Positions 9,507 to 18,184 are shown, counted from the first letter of the stretch. The stretch is DNA of 32,194 nt from Propionibacteriaceae bacterium (GCA_009781145.1 WQYR01000005.1:1-32194); one strand, 5' to 3'. Made by a program: numbers and translations. Notes: generated by a model not told the origin, from the letters alone.

Positions 9507-9580
9507 TCGCCGCCGTCGCGCTCCGACGCATGGACGGGCATGGCCTCTAGGTCTGGAACCATGCTGACAACAGCGAAGCG

Positions 9581-9610
9581 ATATTACCGCATACGCGTTG
9601 ACTTGGGCAA
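9581..9610 (-). promoter_or_regulatory. Candidate rpsA promoter
   Basis: Minus strand TTGCCC (9610-9605), 18-nt spacer, TAATAT (9586-9581); about 100 nt upstream of the rpsA start. Confidence 0.45.
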
Positions 9611-9651
9611 ACAGTTGGTAACGAAGTGATAACGGCGGGCACCGAATAACC

Positions 9652-9679
9652 GTCATGCTGCGCGCGCAGTCGCAGCATC
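9652..9679. repeat. Short palindromic repeat, truncated copy (copy 3)
   Basis: GTCATGCTGCG...AGTCGCAGCATC with perfect arms ATGCTGCG (9655-9662)/CGCAGCAT (9671-9678); same family as the copies at 10593-10638 and 10659-10695. Confidence 0.8.
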
Positions 9680-10573
9680 CGACCAAAGGCTGCGCGGGTA
9701 CACCCCCTGGTCGCAAAGCGAGGCGAGGTGGGCCCGCAAGCCGGGTAGATCGTCTGCGTAGGTCATGCCCATCCACACGGCCGACGTCGGCAGCACACGG
9801 ACTCTCGGAATCAGGGTGCGGGCGACATCCGGCAGGAAGTATTCTGCCGTGGCCGCATCGGGTCTGTTCAGGAAGCGCGGGAACCCGTCGCGGAAAGCAT
9901 CGGCGGCGTCGGCCCGGAAACCCCAGAAGTTCAGTGACACAAGGGTATCGCCGCCGTAGAAATCGCCTGCCTCGTCGACGGCGCCACCGGCGACAGGACG
10001 CAGAGCCGTCCGCTCGCAGATATCGACCAGGCGCCCGTCGCCGTCAACATCGCAAACCCCACGGGACACCGTGCCATGCTCCGACAGGGTGTTAACCAAC
10101 CGATAGCCCACCAACCCATGATTCCCGCCATCATCAGCCAAAAAACCGGCCATCTGATCGTAGGCATCGCGCCCGTAAAAGTCGTCGGCATTTACGGTGG
10201 CGAACGCGCCACCGACCCCGGTGGCGAAGGCACCGCTGACAAAAGGCAGAGCCGCCAACACGGCCTGCCCGGTGCCCCAAGGCTTGACGCGCCCAGGTGG
10301 AACAGTGAAGCCCGGCGGCAGGGCGTCGAGGCTTTGATGCGCATACACCAGTTCGACATGGCGCCCGATGACGTCGCCGATGCGGGCCGCAAACTCGGGC
10401 TCCAACTGGGGCGTCACCACCGCCACAACACGCTCAAAACCGGCCCGGATGGCGTCGAACACCGCGTAGTCGACCAGCGTCTGCCCAGCCTCGTCCACCG
10501 GGGCCAACTGCTTCAGCCCGCCGAACCGGTTGCCCATGCCCGCCGCCAACACGACCAGTGTCAGATTGCTCAT
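9653..10573 (-). CDS. Nucleotidyltransferase (NTP_transferase / sugar-nucleotide pyrophosphorylase-like)
   Basis: MSNLTLVVLAAGMGNRFGGLKQLAPV signature and VNADDFYGRDAY; start at ATG 10573. Confidence 0.88.
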   Translation of the reverse strand: MSNLTLVVLAAGMGNRFGGLKQLAPVDEAGQTLVDYAVFDAIRAGFERVVAVVTPQLEPEFAARIGDVIGRHVELVYAHQSLDALPPGFTVPPGRVKPWGTGQAVLAALPFVSGAFATGVGGAFATVNADDFYGRDAYDQMAGFLADDGGNHGLVGYRLVNTLSEHGTVSRGVCDVDGDGRLVDICERTALRPVAGGAVDEAGDFYGGDTLVSLNFWGFRADAADAFRDGFPRFLNRPDAATAEYFLPDVARTLIPRVRVLPTSAVWMGMTYADDLPGLRAHLASLCDQGVYPRSLWSDAATARAA

Positions 10574-10592
10574 GAGGAAAGTGTAGTTGGCC

Positions 10593-10638
10593 AGATCCTG
10601 CGACTCCCACTCGCTTTGCTCGCTCCACGCAGGATGAC
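10593..10638. repeat. Short palindromic repeat (copy 1)
   Basis: AGATCCTGCGACT...CCACGCAGGATGAC with perfect 8-bp arms ATCCTGCG (10595-10602)/CGCAGGAT (10628-10635). Confidence 0.85.
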
Positions 10639-10658
10639 GATAATGGACCCTTTTCCCC

Positions 10659-10695
10659 GTCATGCTGCGCGTAGCGAAGCGAAGTCGCAGTATCT
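10659..10695. repeat. Short palindromic repeat, inverted relative to copy 1 (copy 2)
   Basis: GTCATGCTGCGCGTAGCGAAGCGAAGTCGCAGTATCT; reverse complement AGATACTGCGACTTCGCTTCGCTACGCGCAGCATGAC matches the copy 1 ends with few mismatches. Confidence 0.85.
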
Positions 10696-10698
10696 ACC

Positions 10699-13347
10699 TC
10701 AGTGGGCGGACGCCCAGGAGTCGCCCACGCCTATGGACACGTCGAGCGGCACCGCCAGATCCATGGCGTGGGTCATGACATCGGTCACAAGGCTGGACAG
10801 CGCCGCCTGCTCGCCCGGGGCCACCTCGAACACCAACTCGTCGTGCACTTGCAGCAGCAAACGCGACTTCAACCCGGCATCGGCCAGCCGCTCGACCACT
10901 CGCACCATCGCTAGCTTGATGATGTCGGCCGCGCTGCCCTGGATCGGCGCGTTCAGTGCGGCCCGCTCGGCCATGTCGCGGCGCTGGGCGTTCATGCTGG
11001 TCAAGTCGGGCAGGTAGCGCCGACGCCCAAGCAGCGTCTCGGTGTAGCCGGTGCGACGAGCCTTTGCCACCACGGCCGCCAAGTACTCCTTGACATGGCC
11101 GAAGGTTGAGAAGTAATCGTCCATCAGGTCGCGGGCCGCATGCACATCGATGCCCAGTCGCTGCGAAAGACCAAACGCCGACAGCCCATATGCCAGCCCG
11201 TAATTGACCTGTTTGACCTGGCTGCGCTGGGCCGGTGTCACCTCCGATTCCGGCACTTCGAAAACGCGGCTGGCCGTGACGGTGTGAAAGTCGACGCCGC
11301 TGCGGAACGCCTCGATCAACGCCGGGTCGCCAGACACGTGAGCCATGACCCGCATTTCGATCTGTGAATAGTCGGCGCTCAGCAACGACTCGAAGCCGGC
11401 TCCAGCCACGAAACCTTCGCGGACGCGTCGGCCCGTCTCCGACCGGATGGGAATGTTTTGCAGGTTGGGGTCAGCCGACGAAAGACGCCCTGTGGCGGCG
11501 GCCGTTTGAATGTAGGTGGTGTGGATGCGCCCGTCGTCACCGATCGCCTTCATCAGCGCGTCGACGATCTGGCGCAGCTTGATGTTGTCGCGATGGGCCA
11601 GCAACTGCGCCAAAAATGGGTGCTCGGTAGTGGCATACAACGCCTCCAAGGCGGCGGCGTCAGTGGTGTAGCCAATCTTGGTTTTCTTGGTCTTCGGCAT
11701 CTTCAGTTCGTCAAACAGGACGGTCTGTAACTGCTTGGGTGAGCCCATGTTGAAGTCGTGGCCAACAATGCGGAAGGCCTGCTGCTCGGCCTGGATGACG
11801 GCGGCGTCAAGGTCGTCGCGGAGGTGCCCGAGGACGGCATCGTCGGCGGCGATGCCCGTGGTCTCCATGGTCGCCAACACCCTCTGGACGGGCAACTCGA
11901 CATCGCGCAGCAGGTCGGACCCACCATCGCGGTCAAGCGCCACCTGCAGCACTGCCGCCAAATCGGCGACCGCGCCGACGCGGGCCGGCGAATCCTCGTC
12001 CACCTCGTCGAAGTTGAGCATCGCCTGCTGTGGCGGCTGCCCTGGCGTCCCATTCAAGGGACGTCCCAGATACTGGGCGCTCAGGCCCTCCAAGTCGAAC
12101 GACCGCTGGTCCGGCTGCAAAAGGTACGCGGCCAGTTCCGTATCCATAACCAAGCCGTTCATCGGCCAGCCCTGTGCCGTCAGCGCCTGGATCTGGCCCT
12201 TGGCAGAGTGCATGATCTTGGGATGACTGGCATCTGCCAGCCAGTCGGCCAGGGCAGCGTCGTCCAAATCCCAGTCATCCCGCACCAAAGAGGTGACCGC
12301 CTTCGGCCCCGCCAACCACACCTCGTCCACCCGATGGCCCTTGACGAGCACCGCCGTCGGCGCGTCGGCGGAAGTATTGCTATGCAGCCACGTCGCCGCA
12401 TCACCGGCCGTTTCCACCACCCGGGGTTGCGCCTCGCGCGACACGCGCATCGGCACGTCTGGCTGCCCCAGGGCCTCCATGAATCGGGCCCGCAGCGTGG
12501 TACCAAACTGCATGGCCCCGAAAATCCGGGTGATCTCGGCTGTGTCAGGTGTTTGCCGCATCAACCCGTCGACTTCGACTGGCAGGTCCAGCGTGGTCAC
12601 CAAAGCGTTGAGGTGACGATTGCGGCGCACGTCATCGAGATGCTCTCGTAGCGACTCCCCGACCTTGCCGGGCACCTGGTCAACCCGCACCAGCAACTCG
12701 TCCAGGTCGCCATACTGCGCCAGCCACTTGGCGGCCGTCTTGGCCCCAACCCCGGGGACACCCGGCAGGTTGTCGCTGGCCTCGCCCACCAGAGCGGCCA
12801 GCTCCGGATACTGGCCGGGTGCCACGCCGTACTTGTCTAGGACGGCCTGAGGCGTCATCGACGCCATTTCCGTCACACCCTTGACGGGGTATAGGACGGT
12901 GGTGTTCTCCGTCACCATCTGCAGCAGATCACGGTCGCCGGAGCAGATCAGCGTTTTCAGCCCGGCCGCCTCGGCCTGCCTGGCCCATGTGGCGATGATG
13001 TCGTCGGCCTCGTAGTTTTCCAACTCGGCGTGGGCTATGCCGGCGGCGTGCAACACTTCGTGGATCAGCTCGGTTTGGCCGAAAAACGGCACCGGCGTGT
13101 CGCCACGCGTCCCTTTGTAGTCGGGGTAATGGTCGGTGCGGAAGCTGACTCGTGACAGATCGAAGGCAACCCCGATATGGGTTGGGTGCGTCGACGTGAT
13201 CAGGTTTGCCAGCATCGACGTGAAGCCGTAAACCGCATTGGTGTACTGCCCGGTCGACGTCATGAAGTTCTCGGCCGGCAAGCCGTAGAAGGCGCGAAAG
13301 GCGATGGAGTGACCGTCGATCAGCAGCGCGACGCCCTGATCAGTCAC
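10699..13347 (-). CDS. polA: DNA polymerase I
   Basis: 882 aa; 5' nuclease domain, family-A polymerase motifs SADYSQIEMRVMAH and LQVHDELVFEV; GTG start. Confidence 0.97.
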   Translation of the reverse strand: MTDQGVALLIDGHSIAFRAFYGLPAENFMTSTGQYTNAVYGFTSMLANLITSTHPTHIGVAFDLSRVSFRTDHYPDYKGTRGDTPVPFFGQTELIHEVLHAAGIAHAELENYEADDIIATWARQAEAAGLKTLICSGDRDLLQMVTENTTVLYPVKGVTEMASMTPQAVLDKYGVAPGQYPELAALVGEASDNLPGVPGVGAKTAAKWLAQYGDLDELLVRVDQVPGKVGESLREHLDDVRRNRHLNALVTTLDLPVEVDGLMRQTPDTAEITRIFGAMQFGTTLRARFMEALGQPDVPMRVSREAQPRVVETAGDAATWLHSNTSADAPTAVLVKGHRVDEVWLAGPKAVTSLVRDDWDLDDAALADWLADASHPKIMHSAKGQIQALTAQGWPMNGLVMDTELAAYLLQPDQRSFDLEGLSAQYLGRPLNGTPGQPPQQAMLNFDEVDEDSPARVGAVADLAAVLQVALDRDGGSDLLRDVELPVQRVLATMETTGIAADDAVLGHLRDDLDAAVIQAEQQAFRIVGHDFNMGSPKQLQTVLFDELKMPKTKKTKIGYTTDAAALEALYATTEHPFLAQLLAHRDNIKLRQIVDALMKAIGDDGRIHTTYIQTAAATGRLSSADPNLQNIPIRSETGRRVREGFVAGAGFESLLSADYSQIEMRVMAHVSGDPALIEAFRSGVDFHTVTASRVFEVPESEVTPAQRSQVKQVNYGLAYGLSAFGLSQRLGIDVHAARDLMDDYFSTFGHVKEYLAAVVAKARRTGYTETLLGRRRYLPDLTSMNAQRRDMAERAALNAPIQGSAADIIKLAMVRVVERLADAGLKSRLLLQVHDELVFEVAPGEQAALSSLVTDVMTHAMDLAVPLDVSIGVGDSWASAH

Positions 13348-13954
13348 TGGCGTCCTTGGCGTGTTCGAGAACGCCCTCAGCGACGTCCTTCATCGACTTT
13401 CGCATATCCATGGCCTGCTTCTGAATCCAGCGGAACGCCTCGGCCTCGGTCATGCCGAAGCTGTCCTGCAGCAGGCCCTTGGCCTGATCGACCAGTTTGC
13501 GCGACTCCAGGCGGTCGGCCAAATCGGCGGCCTCGTCCTCGACGGCGCGCAGCTCTGCGAAACGAGCCATCGCCATTTCAATGGCAGGCACGACATCGGA
13601 GGCATCGAAAGGCTTGACCACATAGGCCATAGCCCCCGCCTCGCGGGCCTGCTCGACAAGGTCGCGCTGGCTGAAAGCCGTCAGCATGACGACGGGCGCA
13701 ATGCGCTCATCGGAGATGATCTCGGCCGCTTCAATGCCAGACATAACAGGCATCTTCACGTCCATCACAACCAGATCGGGTTCCAATTCGCGGGCCATGG
13801 CGACGGCCGTTTCTCCGTCACTGGCCTGCCCGACCACTTCGTAACCTTCATCGTTCAACAACTCGACCAAGTCGAGGCGAATCAGCGCCTCATCCTCGGC
13901 CACAACCACACGGGCCCGGCCGGTTGGCGCGTCCGGCACATTAGACTTACTCAT
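13340..13954 (-). CDS. pdtaR: Response regulator with ANTAR RNA-binding domain (PdtaR-like)
   Basis: Receiver domain (VVVAEDEALIRLDLVELLNDEGYEVVGQ, DLVVMDVKMPVMSGIEAA) plus ANTAR helices (LVDQAKGLLQDSFGMTEAEAFRWIQKQAMDMRKSMKDVAEGVL); adjacent to polA. Confidence 0.9.
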   Translation of the reverse strand: MSKSNVPDAPTGRARVVVAEDEALIRLDLVELLNDEGYEVVGQASDGETAVAMARELEPDLVVMDVKMPVMSGIEAAEIISDERIAPVVMLTAFSQRDLVEQAREAGAMAYVVKPFDASDVVPAIEMAMARFAELRAVEDEAADLADRLESRKLVDQAKGLLQDSFGMTEAEAFRWIQKQAMDMRKSMKDVAEGVLEHAKDASD

Positions 13955-14151
13955 TTTCCATCCTTGCGGGGAGACGACGTCGTATCCTATACTCCCAATC
14001 TTAACCTATCGTAATCGAGGCAAACCCGGACTGAACCTGTCCGTTTGCTGTGTTGTGTTCCTCAAAAGTTCTACTCAGAACTTCTTCGTCAACAAGCTTC
14101 AATCGCTTCAGCACCGCAAGCAAGCTCGCGTGCCCTCGGCTCAATCGCTTG

Positions 14152-14234
14152 TACCCGGGATGGGAGTCGAACCCACACAGCCTTGCGGCCAGTCGGGTTT
14201 GAGCCGACCGCGTATGCCATTCCGCCACCCGGGC
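14152..14234 (-). tRNA. tRNA-Leu, anticodon CAA (class II, CCA not encoded)
   Basis: Minus strand GCCCGGGTGGCGGAATGGCATACGCGGTCGGCTCAAACCCGACTGGCCGCAAGGCTGTGTGGGTTCGACTCCCATCCCGGGTA: 7-bp acceptor, GTCGG-CTCAAAC-CCGAC anticodon arm, long variable arm, GGTTCGACTCC T-arm; anticodon at 14199-14201. Confidence 0.95.
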
Positions 14235-14281
14235 GTGCCACTTCGGTAAGCAGCGGGTCTATTCTGCCACACCGGCGCCCG

Positions 14282-15199
14282 TCAGGAAACATCGCGCAGC
14301 AACTCAAGCGCATGCACCAAGTCGGGTGACGGTGACGACTCGAAGACGACCACCTCGCCGCTGACCGGGTGGGTGAACGACAGCCGCACGGCATGAAGCC
14401 ACTGCCGTTCCAGCCCCAGACGGGCAGCCATCACAGGGTCTGCGCCGTAGACCAAGTCACCCACCAGGGGGTGGCGCAGCGCCTGCATGTGCACGCGGAT
14501 CTGGTGCGTCCGCCCGGTTTCCAAGTTCAAGCTGAGCAAGGCGGCGCCGCGCATCAGTTCCGTCGTCTCGTAGTGCGTCACCGACGCACGCCCGTCTCGC
14601 CTGACCTTGAACCGCCACTGCCCACCACCCGCGTGCCCAATCGGGGCGTCGACGGTGCCGGCAGGCGGGTCGGGGTGGCCTTGGACGACGGCCTGGTAGA
14701 TCTTGTCGACAGTGTGTGCCCGGAACTGTGCCTTGAGATGGCTGTAGGCCGGCACCGTCCGTGCCACCACCATCAGCCCCGACGTACCGACGTCCAGACG
14801 TTGCACGATGCCCTGGCGCTCCGGCGAGCCCGCTTCGGCCACCGTCACCCCGGCTGCCGCCAGGTGCGCCAACACATCCGGGCCCGACCACCCCAGTGAC
14901 GGGTGGGCAGCAACACCGGCAGGCTTGTCGACGACGACCACCGCATCGTCCAGGTGCACGATCGTCAGGCCCGCCGCCAGCTTCGGCTCAATGCGAACAG
15001 CCGGGCGATCCGGCTCGTCGATATCGAGCATCTGGCCGGCCTTGACGCGCTGGGACGACTTGGCGACGGTAACCCCGTCCAGGCTGACCAAACCAGCTTC
15101 GATTTGCTCGCCGACGACGCTGCGCGACCAACCCGTGATGCGGGCTCCGGCAACGTCGACGCGCTCGCCATCCAGCCCGTCGGGCACCAGGTTGATCAT
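14282..15199 (-). CDS. rluD: RluD-type 23S rRNA pseudouridine synthase
   Basis: S4 domain (RVDVAGARITGWSRSVVGEQIEAGLVSLDGV) and catalytic motif QRLDVGTSGLMVVAR; start at ATG 15199 overlaps the lspA stop (ATGA); the longer ORF upstream is spurious. Confidence 0.93.
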   Translation of the reverse strand: MINLVPDGLDGERVDVAGARITGWSRSVVGEQIEAGLVSLDGVTVAKSSQRVKAGQMLDIDEPDRPAVRIEPKLAAGLTIVHLDDAVVVVDKPAGVAAHPSLGWSGPDVLAHLAAAGVTVAEAGSPERQGIVQRLDVGTSGLMVVARTVPAYSHLKAQFRAHTVDKIYQAVVQGHPDPPAGTVDAPIGHAGGGQWRFKVRRDGRASVTHYETTELMRGAALLSLNLETGRTHQIRVHMQALRHPLVGDLVYGADPVMAARLGLERQWLHAVRLSFTHPVSGEVVVFESSPSPDLVHALELLRDVS

Positions 15200-15735
15200 T
15201 CGGCGACCCGACGGGACGACCGCAACAGCCAGAGAATAATCAGCACGGCCGCCGCAGTGATGCAGATGTCGGCCACGTTGAACACCGCGAAATACTTGAT
15301 GCCCAGGAAATCCACCACATACCCGCGGAACGGCCCGGGCGCTCTCACCAGGCGATCGGTCAGGTTGCCGGCCACCCCCGCAATCAGAAGCCCCACAACA
15401 ATGTTCGCAAAGCGACCATCGGCGCGCGGCCCGATCAGCGTCGCGAGCAGGATCAGCGCCAACAGGGCAAAAGCGGCGAAAACAACGGTGATCCCGACCC
15501 CCATCGAAAAAGCGGCACCAGGGTTCAACAGCAACTGCACCTGGAACCACCCACCCAGAAACTCGTGCACCTGCCCAGGCTTCAAGAATTTGAGCACCAG
15601 CGTTTTCGTCAACAAGTCGACGCCGAACCCTGCCAGCGCGAAACAGATCAGCCAGATGTGCTGACCCCACCCAAGTACCGGCCGGGCACGCACCGCGGCA
15701 AGGATGGACTGGTCTTGAGCCGGTTCCTTAGCCAC
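15196..15735 (-). CDS. lspA: Lipoprotein signal peptidase II
   Basis: 179 aa, multi-TM; motifs VAGNLTDRL and FNVADICITAA with the catalytic Asp pair; GTG start. Confidence 0.94.
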   Translation of the reverse strand: MAKEPAQDQSILAAVRARPVLGWGQHIWLICFALAGFGVDLLTKTLVLKFLKPGQVHEFLGGWFQVQLLLNPGAAFSMGVGITVVFAAFALLALILLATLIGPRADGRFANIVVGLLIAGVAGNLTDRLVRAPGPFRGYVVDFLGIKYFAVFNVADICITAAAVLIILWLLRSSRRVAE

Positions 15736-16157
15736 TACCGCCGCTCAGCCCGCTGCTTGCATGCCACACACATGGTGGCGCGGGGAAACGCCTGCAAGCG
15801 CAGCTTCCCGATCGGCTGGCCGCAAGCCTCGCAGTACCCGTACCCGCCCTCGTCGAGCAGCTTGAGAGCCAACTCGGTTTGGTGAAGCATGTGGCGGGTA
15901 TTGGCGTTCAAAGACATTTCCTGGTCGAGCTCGAAGTTCGACGCGCCAACATCGGCTGGGTCTTTCCCGGCGCCATCCGGGCCGTCATTCATGCGATCGG
16001 CCAGATCTTCCTCGGCGGCCGCGATCGTCTTGGTCATCCTGTCGATGTCGGAAACGAGGTCAGCGCGAACCGCGGCGATCTCGGCCTTGGTCCAGGGATC
16101 CTCGCCCTGCAGCACAGGCAGAACCACGGTTGTGGCCTTCTTCGCAGAAGTTACCAT
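15735..16157 (-). CDS. DksA/TraR-type C4 zinc-finger protein
   Basis: CEACGQPIGKLRLQAFPRATMCVACKQRAE; start GTG 16160 or ATG 16157 behind GAGGAGG. Confidence 0.88.
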   Translation of the reverse strand: MVTSAKKATTVVLPVLQGEDPWTKAEIAAVRADLVSDIDRMTKTIAAAEEDLADRMNDGPDGAGKDPADVGASNFELDQEMSLNANTRHMLHQTELALKLLDEGGYGYCEACGQPIGKLRLQAFPRATMCVACKQRAERR

Positions 16158-16260
16158 CACGCCTCCTCGGGCAATCTTTAGTTCAGCTAGTCAACCACAT
16201 GATCGAATGCACCACCAACTTGGGACCTTTCCCTGTGGCGGTCACAAACTTCCAGAGGTC

Positions 16261-17376
16261 CTAGTGCAGCACCGAACCCGGCTCGCGCGTCGCTGACGCG
16301 TCGAGCAACTCGGGACGGTAGCTTGGGGCGAACTGCGTCTCGTTCAGCGATTCCAACTGGCGCTGTAGATGCTCGGCCATGCCCGAGCGATACTTGGCCT
16401 CGAAATCACGCAACTGGCCGATACGGTCGCTCAGCACGTCGCGCTCCTTGTCCAGTTGCGTCTGAATCAGAGTGCGACGCTGTTCGGCCTCGGAATCGAT
16501 GGACGCCGCGCGCCCGCGTGCCTCAGCCACCAGACGCCCGGCCGTGGCATTGGCATCGGCGTGAATGGAGTCGGCATCGGTTTGCGCGCGTCGTGAAAGA
16601 TCCTCCGCCTGCACCGTGGCCGAATCGACGAGGCGTCGCGCCTCTGTCTCGGCTTCCGTGCGGCGCTGATCGATCTCGACCTGCGCGTTGTCCATCAGAG
16701 TTTGCACTTGCTGCAACGTCTGCTCGACCAACAGGACGACGGCCGGGGCAGCCTCACTGCTTGTGGTGACAACAATTCGGCGGGTGTCGCCTTCGCTGGG
16801 CAGAACCGACGCCGGTTGAAGAGCCACCTGGGCATTCAGATCGTTGACCTGATTCTGTAAGTACATCACCTTGGACTGCAACGTCGCGTTTTCCTGGCTG
16901 GCCTGAGCCAGTTGCTGATTGGCTTGGCTAAGTTGCTGATTCATCTGGGCCACCTGGCCAGACGACTGGTCGGACGGACGGGACGTCAACTGCACCCGCA
17001 GATCCTGATTTGCGCGGTTCAGGTCATCGATCTGTGCACGCAATGCCATGGTTTGGTTCGAATCCGAAGCCGAGGCCGAAGCCGACGCCGACAAAACCTG
17101 TTGCTTCAACTCAGCAACTTGCCCCGCGAGTTGACCATTTTGAGCCACCAGATCGTCACGTTCCCTGGACAACGACGCCAACTGAGCGCGAGTGTGTTCG
17201 TCACCCCCCGCACCAGCGGAAGCCTTCAAACGCTGGTTTTCTTCGACGATCTCGGCGTAGCTCACCTCGAGTCGGTCGATGAAGTTATCAACAGCGCTGG
17301 CACGATAGCCGTCTTCGTTTGGCTGGCGCGCCATGGGGAAGCGTACGTTCCGAACCTCATCAACGGTCAGTGTCAT
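16261..17376 (-). CDS. DivIVA-domain (Wag31-like) coiled-coil protein
   Basis: MTLTVDEVRNVRFPMARQPNEDGYRASAVDNFIDRLEVSYAEIVEENQRL N-terminal DivIVA domain followed by long coiled coil; located after yggT. Confidence 0.88.
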   Translation of the reverse strand: MTLTVDEVRNVRFPMARQPNEDGYRASAVDNFIDRLEVSYAEIVEENQRLKASAGAGGDEHTRAQLASLSRERDDLVAQNGQLAGQVAELKQQVLSASASASASDSNQTMALRAQIDDLNRANQDLRVQLTSRPSDQSSGQVAQMNQQLSQANQQLAQASQENATLQSKVMYLQNQVNDLNAQVALQPASVLPSEGDTRRIVVTTSSEAAPAVVLLVEQTLQQVQTLMDNAQVEIDQRRTEAETEARRLVDSATVQAEDLSRRAQTDADSIHADANATAGRLVAEARGRAASIDSEAEQRRTLIQTQLDKERDVLSDRIGQLRDFEAKYRSGMAEHLQRQLESLNETQFAPSYRPELLDASATREPGSVLH

Positions 17377-17453
17377 GGTTACTCCAAACCCGGTCTTTTT
17401 CTCAGGATACCGCAATCACCGCAGGCTATGCCTCGCAGGTAGCTCCGACATCC

Positions 17454-17741
17454 TCACAGGATCACGTCAACAATACGCTGCGTGACCATAAGGACGACGA
17501 ACCACACTATCAAGGAAAGGTCGAGAGATGCCACACCGAGCCGAATCGGCGGCACGAAACGCCTCATCCAACGGATTGGCGGGTCTGTCACCCGGTTTAC
17601 CAGATCGATCGCCGAAGCGACCGCCCCGTGCGGCCTAAATGATGGGAAGATCAGGGGAACCCAGCTCAGCAACGCACGCAGCATCAGCAGGCACAGGGCA
17701 ACCCAAAACACCCAATCGATGACGATCCGAACTGTCGTCAC
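17454..17741 (-). CDS. YggT-family membrane protein
   Basis: 95 aa; two hydrophobic segments flanking VNRVTDPPIRWMRRFVPPI; position between sepF and divIVA. Confidence 0.9.
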   Translation of the reverse strand: MTTVRIVIDWVFWVALCLLMLRALLSWVPLIFPSFRPHGAVASAIDLVNRVTDPPIRWMRRFVPPIRLGVASLDLSLIVWFVVLMVTQRIVDVIL

Positions 17742-18184
17742 CGCAGCTCCGCGATGACGGCGTCGATGGTCGTCTGGTCAAAAGTGGCGCCCGACGGCAC
17801 GAGCAGGAAGAGGCCGTTGGCGACGCGCTGGAGCAGCCCACCGAGCGCAAACACAACTCCCGAGAAGAAGTCGACGCAACGCTTGGCCTCATCAACCGGC
17901 ATCACCCGCAAATCCATGACAGTCACGACGCCGGACTGATAGCGATCAGCGATCGGTTTGATGGCTTTGTAGGCCTCAGGGACGACCACCAGGTTGGGGT
18001 TCAACAACTGCGTCTTGCTGTTGTCGCCCGAAAAGTCGGGTGCCTGCGCGCTGTGGGGTGCGGCCGGTTGGGGATCAACTGGGCGTACCGCTTTGCGCGG
18101 CATTTCGGCATGAGTCGGGACGGCGGGTTCATCGTCCTCGACCAAGCCGAGCCAGCTGATGGCCTTTTTTATCACCGGAGGCAT
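17738..18184 (-). CDS. sepF: Cell division protein SepF
   Basis: 148 aa; AYKAIKPIADRYQSGVVTVMDLRVMPVDEAKRCVDFFSGVVFALGGLLQRVANGLFLLVPSG. Confidence 0.95.
   Translation of the reverse strand: MPPVIKKAISWLGLVEDDEPAVPTHAEMPRKAVRPVDPQPAAPHSAQAPDFSGDNSKTQLLNPNLVVVPEAYKAIKPIADRYQSGVVTVMDLRVMPVDEAKRCVDFFSGVVFALGGLLQRVANGLFLLVPSGATFDQTTIDAVIAELR

Noticed and set aside
7951-10695. CRISPR-like array from four similar repeats
   Set aside because: Repeats are palindromic, in mixed orientation, irregularly spaced and with no cas genes nearby; they fit a REP/MITE-like family better.
14001-14228. 75-aa minus-strand ORF
   Set aside because: Runs through the tRNA-Leu gene; the MAEWHTRSAQTRLAARLCGFDSHPGYKRL type translation is a common tRNA artefact.
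15200-15670. N-terminal extension of the rluD ORF
   Set aside because: Out-of-frame read of lspA; the rluD start at 15199 overlaps the lspA stop.
16223-16261. GGACCT...AGGTCC stem at the end of divIVA as a terminator
   Set aside because: Only 6 bp with a 27-nt loop, overlapping the stop codon and lacking a U-tract; too weak to call.
17065-17110. Low-complexity SASASASDSN segment in the DivIVA-like coiled coil
   Set aside because: Short, imperfect at DNA level, and consistent with an ordinary linker in a long coiled-coil protein.
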